A stretch of DNA of 64,000 bases. Origin: UA16 sp042095135. GTDB taxonomy: Bacteria > Bacteroidota > Bacteroidia > Flavobacteriales_D > Sanyastnellaceae. Position 1 is the stretch's first letter. The number at the start of each line of letters is the position of its first letter. Under the pieces are notes generated by a model. The model was not told the origin of the DNA. It searched no databases and saw only the letters and a list, made by a program, of their open reading frames with translations. Of this stretch, positions 60,302-64,000 are shown piece by piece. Position numbers and translations under genes: made by a program. The stretch lies in assembly GCA_042095135.1 (NCBI GenBank), contig JBELBV010000004.1, forward strand, positions 1-64,000, given 5' to 3'.

Positions 60302-61524
60302 GAATTGACTGCCGTTTCGACTGCGTCCTTCAAGGCCTGCACGACTCGCTCAACGTCTTCGTCGCTCAATTCCAAGTGAATGGGCAGGCTCAAGCTTTCT
60401 TCAAACAGCCGAGCTGAGGCGGGGTAGTCTGCAACGCGTTCCCCTCGGCGTTGGTGCAATGTCAGCATGGGGAGGGGTTGAAAATGCACGTTGGTGGCGA
60501 TGCCCTGTGCTTTGAGGTTGCGCATGATGCCATCGCGCTGCTCCGCCGAAATCCCTTTAATCCGCAGCTGGAACAAATGGTATGAGCTCGTGCGCAAGGC
60601 GTCCGCAATTGGAGGCGATTCATACCAAGAGCACGCTTTAAAGCCTGCATGGTATTGGTCGGCAATGGCGGCACGGCGTTGCAGTTGATCGGGGTACTTG
60701 CGGAGTTGTGCCCGGCCGATGGTGGCTTGCAAGTCCGTCATGTTGCATTTGTACCCCGCTTCCACCACGTCGTAATGCCAGCTACCCGTGGTTTTTTCCA
60801 AGGCGCTTTTGGATTGCCCATGCAGAGCCATCGCCTTGAACCAACCGAGGATCTCATCCATCTCAAAGGTGTTGGGAAGGTTGAACGCCAGCGCACCCCC
60901 TTCTGCCGTGGTCAAGTTCTTGACCGCATGGAAACTGAATCCGGTGATGTCCGCCTGGCGGCCTACAGGTTGCCCGGCGTAGGTGGCGCCAAATGAATGC
61001 GCCGCATCGGACAGAAATAGTGGCCGTCCAAGTTGGGCTTGCAGGTCATTCTGGGCTTGGAAAGTTGCACGGGTTGTTTCCGCGTTCAGCACCGCAGTGA
61101 TGGCATCGTAATCGACGGGCCATCCACCTAGGTCTACCGGCATGATTGCCTTGGTTCGAGGTCCAATGAGCGGAAGAATCGCCGACGCCGTGATCACCCG
61201 CTCGGCGGGGTCAATGTCCACCAGCACGGGTGTGGCCCCACAGTGCAGCACGATGTTGGCCGTCGCAGCATAGGTCATGGCTGGTATGATGACTTCGTCA
61301 CCTGGTCCAATGCCAAACCAACGCAGCGCCAATTCACATGCAGTGGTCCAGCTGGAAAAGCAAACCACATGGCTAACGTTCAGAAAGGCCTCCAACTCTC
61401 GCTCGAACGCTATTAATTCAGGCCCAGAGGTAATCCATCCCGAACGCAATACGTTGGTTACCGCAGCGATGGTGTCGTCATCGATTGGAGGTGGGGCAAA
61501 GCCAATGGGTTTGGGCGTCGGCAT
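60298..61524 (-). CDS. DegT/DnrJ/EryC1/StrS family aminotransferase
   Basis: From ATG at 61524 the protein has 408 residues. The PLP lysine is Lys202 in FSFHAVKNLTTAEGGAL, with the sugar aminotransferase landmarks IPAMTYAATANI, DAAHSFGATYAG and YKCNMTDLQATIGRAQL. It aminates a nucleotide-linked keto-sugar (PglE/WecE type). Co-translation with the PglC-like transferase suggests it makes the amino sugar that the transferase loads. A TAATTTG box four bases before the ATG supports this start over a longer one. Confidence 0.93.
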   Translation of the reverse strand: MPTPKPIGFAPPPIDDDTIAAVTNVLRSGWITSGPELIAFERELEAFLNVSHVVCFSSWTTACELALRWFGIGPGDEVIIPAMTYAATANIVLHCGATPVLVDIDPAERVITASAILPLIGPRTKAIMPVDLGGWPVDYDAITAVLNAETTRATFQAQNDLQAQLGRPLFLSDAAHSFGATYAGQPVGRQADITGFSFHAVKNLTTAEGGALAFNLPNTFEMDEILGWFKAMALHGQSKSALEKTTGSWHYDVVEAGYKCNMTDLQATIGRAQLRKYPDQLQRRAAIADQYHAGFKACSWYESPPIADALRTSSYHLFQLRIKGISAEQRDGIMRNLKAQGIATNVHFQPLPMLTLHQRRGERVADYPASARLFEESLSLPIHLELSDEDVERVVQALKDAVETAVNS

Positions 61525-61528
61525 TCCG

Positions 61529-61535
61529 CAAATTA
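61529..61535 (-). promoter_or_regulatory. candidate -7 box for the aminotransferase pair
   Basis: The minus strand reads TAATTTG, a -7-like element with one fewer spacer base than the consensus, ending four bases before the ATG. Confidence 0.3.
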
Positions 61536-61590
61536 CGTTGAGATGGCCATTGGTTTCAAGCTTTTTGAGGCTGGCCGTCAAGGCTTCAGT

Positions 61591-61602
61591 ATTAATGTTA
61601 AT
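61591..61602. promoter_or_regulatory. inverted repeat ATTAA-TG-TTAAT between divergent genes
   Basis: A perfect five-base inverted repeat with a two-base spacer lies in the 174-base gap between the aminotransferase and the Crp/Fnr gene. It is AT-rich against a GC-rich background, and could be an operator for the nearby regulator; this is a guess. Confidence 0.35.
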
Positions 61603-61641
61603 AAGCAGCTAGTATTGAGTCATTCACCACGTTAATAAAGT

Positions 61642-61649
61642 TATTTTTG
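61642..61649 (+). promoter_or_regulatory. consensus -7 box for the Crp/Fnr gene
   Basis: TATTTTTG fully matches TAnnTTTG, 49 bases before the ATG at 61699. An ATTG at 61614-61617 is 24 bases upstream as a weak -33. Confidence 0.45.
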
Positions 61650-61698
61650 CGCGGCGAAATGAGCTAAACTTTTCGTTCACATCGCTTTGCAACTCAAA

Positions 61699-62358
61699 AT
61701 GAGTACCTTTTCACCAAATCTAGAGCAAATGATTTCACCCAATCAACGCCATTGGTGCTCTGCAGATCTTGCGGACGTGTTGTCAGCAAAAGCAGAACTT
61801 ATTCAAATGCCGAAAGGCAGTACCGTCATGTCACCCGGTGACGTCGTGCAAGGTGCGTTCATTTTGCAGAAAGGCACGGTGAAGTTGTTCCGTGTTTTCG
61901 AATCAGGCGAAAAGCACTTGTTGTATCTTCTTTCGGGCAACTGCATGTGTGCCATGAGCAGTCTGACAGGTTTAATGGGCGGACAGATTCCCATTCTCGC
62001 TGAAGCAGAAGAAGACATTGAAATTCAGTTTATTCCAAAGGAAGAATCGAATCGGTTGTTTTTGGAAAACGAAGAGTGGCGCACGCTCATCCTGAAAGGA
62101 GTATTGGAGTCGTGGGAAGAATCGATGAGCATGCTGGACCAAGTGGCGTTCAAGCCATTGCAGCTTCGATTGGAGAGGTATTTGGCACAGCACGCTTCCC
62201 TTTCGGAACGTCAGGTGGTGCAAAAACCGCATGCGGAAATTGCGCATGAATTAAATGTCAGTAGGGAAGCAGTGAGCCGGGTACTTAAGCTGATGGAGAA
62301 TCAAGATGCTGTGCACTTAGGGCACGGTTCCATCAAGGTCATGAACGTACGTGCTTGA
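61699..62358 (+). CDS. Crp/Fnr family transcription regulator
   Basis: From ATG at 61699 (a TTG four codons earlier is the alternative) the protein has 219 residues. The cyclic-nucleotide-binding-type beta-barrel spans about 20-125 (VVQGAFILQKGTVKLFRVFESG), followed by a dimer helix and a winged helix-turn-helix with HAEIAHELNVSREAVSRVLK. Three cysteines lie in the first half (WCS, NCMCA), but the usual N-terminal FNR cluster is not apparent, so oxygen sensing by an iron-sulfur centre is uncertain. It is divergent from the aminotransferase and convergent with the DUF3108 gene (10-base gap). Confidence 0.92.
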   Translation: MSTFSPNLEQMISPNQRHWCSADLADVLSAKAELIQMPKGSTVMSPGDVVQGAFILQKGTVKLFRVFESGEKHLLYLLSGNCMCAMSSLTGLMGGQIPILAEAEEDIEIQFIPKEESNRLFLENEEWRTLILKGVLESWEESMSMLDQVAFKPLQLRLERYLAQHASLSERQVVQKPHAEIAHELNVSREAVSRVLKLMENQDAVHLGHGSIKVMNVRA

Positions 62359-62368
62359 CGGTTTTATC

Positions 62369-63241
62369 TCAGTCCAACTCAGCGTCCCGGTCTATCGCTG
62401 TGCGTTTGCGAAAAGCCGTGAGTTCTTGAGGCTCGAGCACTGTGGCCTGTGACAAGTAGATTCTGGCCCGGCCAACCACCAACTCTGTCTCGACAAAAAC
62501 GGGCAGCCGCCTTTCGTCTGCGGTGACGATGACCCGCATTTGAGCACCTGCCTTGAATACCGTTCCATCAATGAGGATGGGGGAGAACTCCCAACATTCA
62601 ACAGCGGTCTGAGTAGTGGGGTCTTCGTGTTGTACGGTCCCCCTGAAGTCAAGCCGCGTGCGGTGCACTTCCCCGTCCAGGATGAGGTGCAAAGCGACGG
62701 TGTCGCCCGATTGATAATCCTCCCACGGCAAGTGTCGGCAATGGTGGACGGCGGTCATCACATCGTGCAAGGTGGCATCAAGGTCATTCGCAATTGCTCC
62801 ACTTTCGAGCTCATTGTCGGAGCTGATCCAAGTCACTTCCTGTGGGTTTTTCAGGAAATACCAGCGGTCGTAGCGGTGGCTTCCTTCCCGCCCGCGCCGT
62901 TGGAAATTGATGGGGCTTAAGTGGGCATTCGCAACGCTTGCGTAGATGCTGTTGACCGGATAGAACCAATTCCAGTGATTGCGGGAGGCGCCCCACCCTT
63001 CGAAACTCCAGAGTTGATTTCCGCTGTACGCCATGGATGCCGTCGTAAAACTGACATCGCCGACTTCCAGGTAAAATGGTCCCCACTCGTATGTGACCGT
63101 ATAATCCAATCGCTCGCCATCGGTGGGCTGCGTTGCAAATGGCTGGGCAGCAACTGGGGCCGCTATCCACGAGGTGGAAAGCAACAAAAAAACCCTGCTC
63201 CGGGGCAGGGTTTTTAAGAATTCGAAAAATCCAAAAGGCAT
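62369..63241 (-). CDS. secreted DUF3108 family protein
   Basis: A 290-residue protein with a signal peptide (about 1-32, ending PVAAQ). The mature part has the DUF3108 features: GERLDYTVTYEWGPFYLEVGD, HLSPINFQRRGREGSHRYD, and the closing VIVTADERRLPVFVETELVVGRARIYL. The fold is related to lipoprotein-carrier-like beta-sheets; function unknown. The ATG overlaps the stop of the DUF1573 gene as TAATG. An unusual point: a strong terminator-like hairpin lies inside codons of its signal peptide (63186-63215). Confidence 0.85.
   Translation of the reverse strand: MPFGFFEFLKTLPRSRVFLLLSTSWIAAPVAAQPFATQPTDGERLDYTVTYEWGPFYLEVGDVSFTTASMAYSGNQLWSFEGWGASRNHWNWFYPVNSIYASVANAHLSPINFQRRGREGSHRYDRWYFLKNPQEVTWISSDNELESGAIANDLDATLHDVMTAVHHCRHLPWEDYQSGDTVALHLILDGEVHRTRLDFRGTVQHEDPTTQTAVECWEFSPILIDGTVFKAGAQMRVIVTADERRLPVFVETELVVGRARIYLSQATVLEPQELTAFRKRTAIDRDAELD
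63186..63215 (-). terminator. terminator-like hairpin inside the DUF3108 signal-peptide region
   Basis: On the minus strand AAAAACCCTGC, loop CCCGGA, GCAGGGTTTTTTT gives a stem with seven T, 26 bases after the DUF1573 stop. It lies within the first codons of the next gene. It may end the DUF1573 message partly, as an attenuator. Confidence 0.75.
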
Positions 63242-63765
63242 TAAGCGCCGGGCTCAACTTCGACAAACGCCTTGATGGTCAAAAACGTCTGAGCAGGATC
63301 GGTATTGCCATTGATTGTGACCTTCTTGGTCTGCTGGTTTTTCTTGCCTTTAGAATTGAATTTGACTTCGATCTTTCCGCTTTCCCCTGGTTGAATTGGC
63401 TCCTTCGGGCACTTCGGTACGGTGCATCCGCAGGAGCCCTTGCAGTTATCGATGATGAGCGGCTCATCCCCAGAATTGGTGAATTCGAACATGTGCGTGA
63501 CAGCGTCTCCTTGTGCCAAGGTGCCGAAATCAAATTCGTACTCGTTGAAGGAGATTGTGGTCGTCGGTCCGGTTGGCGCTACAGCAGCTGTTTTTGCCGG
63601 ATCGAAGTTGCCGTCCGCACCGGGGCTGGTGTTCTCCGGAAGTTCACGGGAGTCTTCTTCAGCAGCGGGGCGAGAAATCGCGGTTTCACTGCTTCCTTCT
63701 CCTGCACAACCAATGGCCAATACGGCCAGTGCAGGTACAAACAAAAATTTCCAGTTCAGTTTCAT
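63241..63765 (-). CDS. DUF1573 lipoprotein
   Basis: A 174-residue lipoprotein: the signal ends at Cys20 (LAVLAIGC). After a Ser/Glu/Pro linker (21-70), the DUF1573 domain (about 70-170) shows FDFGTLAQGDAVTHMFEFTN, GDEPLIIDNCKGSCGCTVP and the closing VTINGNTDP. These Ig-like domains are common in Bacteroidota envelopes; function unknown. The Cys pair in GSCGC is conserved in the family. It has a -33/-7 promoter pair at 63783-63815 and overlaps the DUF3108 start. Confidence 0.9.
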   Translation of the reverse strand: MKLNWKFLFVPALAVLAIGCAGEGSSETAISRPAAEEDSRELPENTSPGADGNFDPAKTAAVAPTGPTTTISFNEYEFDFGTLAQGDAVTHMFEFTNSGDEPLIIDNCKGSCGCTVPKCPKEPIQPGESGKIEVKFNSKGKKNQQTKKVTINGNTDPAQTFLTIKAFVEVEPGA

Positions 63766-63782
63766 GATTGTTGTTTTCTAGT

Positions 63783-63815
63783 CAAAATTACAATTCAAAA
63801 GGTATCGTGCGCAAG
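63783..63815 (-). promoter_or_regulatory. -33/-7 promoter pair for the DUF1573 gene
   Basis: The minus strand reads CTTG (63812-63815), 21 bases, then TAATTTTG (63783-63790), a full match to TAnnTTTG, 17 bases before the ATG. It overlaps the end of the preceding gene. Confidence 0.55.
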
Positions 63816-64000
63816 GTTAGCTTTCTCAAAAGTGCCATCCTGTAGTATCTCAATCGCCCGTTTCAACGATTCATTCAAGTCGGAAATCACCCGGTAAAAG
63901 GTGCTTTGATCGAGCAGGTTTCTGCCCATCATGGCCTTCAACCGCAAGGCGATAGCATCACCGGATTTGGACCAGTCCTCTTCGTTGAATTCCACACCTT
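63795..64000 (-). CDS. C-terminal end of an S41 (carboxy-terminal processing) protease, partial
   Basis: The frame enters from the right edge and stops at 63795. The visible 68 residues (KGVEFNEEDWSKSGDAIALR, then a helical tail ending in an NLAHDTF-type end) match my recollection of the C-terminal helix of Bacteroidota S41 Ctp proteases, which ends after the peptidase domain. No catalytic part is in the window, so identity is tentative. A GTG at 63995 could start a short separate gene, but the frame continues past it. Confidence 0.55.
   Translation of the reverse strand, partial: GVEFNEEDWSKSGDAIALRLKAMMGRNLLDQSTFYRVISDLNESLKRAIEILQDGTFEKANLAHDTF

Noticed and set aside
1..64000. Mobile elements, prophage, tRNA or rRNA genes
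   Set aside because: I saw no transposase, integrase, attachment-site duplication, cloverleaf or rRNA sequence; the base composition looks even throughout.

Overview
The window is chromosomal DNA from a member of the Bacteroidota, most likely a marine Flavobacteriales-type lineage with unusually high GC (by eye in the mid-50s percent). The evidence is the moxR-DUF58-BatA-BatB-BatC aerotolerance-type operon, type IX secretion tails of both type A (fasciclin protein) and type B (gliding-motility C-terminal domain), a SusC-like/TonB receptor with carboxypeptidase-type N-terminal domain, DUF5916, DUF4476-like, DUF1573 and DUF3108 proteins, near absence of Shine-Dalgarno sites, and repeated TAnnTTTG promoter -7 boxes. 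A species cannot be named from the sequence alone. I see no phage, insertion sequence, CRISPR array, rRNA or tRNA, and no gene-free gap longer than about 175 bases.

Layout. 1-5613 (minus): moxR, DUF58, a BatD-like membrane protein, batA, batB and a batC that runs off the left edge, all overlapping or nearly so. 5713-9906 (plus): a MazG-type pyrophosphohydrolase, a hotdog thioesterase, then the translation cluster thrS-infC-rpmI-rplT; infC can only start at a non-AUG codon. 10021-13855: two TPR lipoproteins facing each other, recA, and a Bcp peroxiredoxin. 13927-16413: priA. 16388-26173 (minus): a long co-directional run of ten genes: zapB-like, zapA, rny, a polysaccharide flippase, a DUF4476-like protein, serC, serA, a DUF1015 protein, a YggS PLP protein, a small membrane protein and a secreted beta-propeller.

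26261-37560: an M23 peptidase; the GNAT-mltG-DUF5916 operon; a Wza-like export lipoprotein with rfbC; an MltD-like transglycosylase with cysQ; a CaiB-type CoA transferase; and a photolyase. 37636-46724: a secreted copper-protein/fasciclin fusion with three 417-bp repeats, a TIGR01777 epimerase, a choice-of-anchor B protein with calcium-binding and dockerin-like ends, an ABC exporter and a TonB-dependent receptor. 46813-54171 (plus): a solute-binding lipoprotein, an ACMSD-type amidohydrolase, and an ECF-sigma operon that runs through a putative anti-sigma protein, an outer-membrane-like protein, a T9SS type B protein and bshC (bacillithiol synthesis). 54211-64000: a HAD phosphatase, ruvX, a heptosyltransferase, a small secreted protein, dnaN, a rhomboid protease, a SirB1-type protein, an aminotransferase/sugar-transferase pair, a Crp/Fnr regulator, DUF3108 and DUF1573 proteins, and the end of an S41 protease.

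Themes. Cell-envelope and surface-polysaccharide genes are scattered through the window (flippase, Wza, rfbC, PglC-like transferase, DegT aminotransferase, heptosyltransferase, MltG, MltD, M23). Redox and oxidative functions recur (Bcp, BshC, Bat, copper protein, photolyase). Gene packing is tight, with many 4-base start/stop overlaps and several overlapping convergent ends. I did not find a self-contained new defence or mobile system. The most interesting signals are regulatory: the infC start, -7 boxes that sit directly against start codons, a terminator inside a signal-peptide coding region, and a ParB-like DUF1015 gene coupled to serine biosynthesis.
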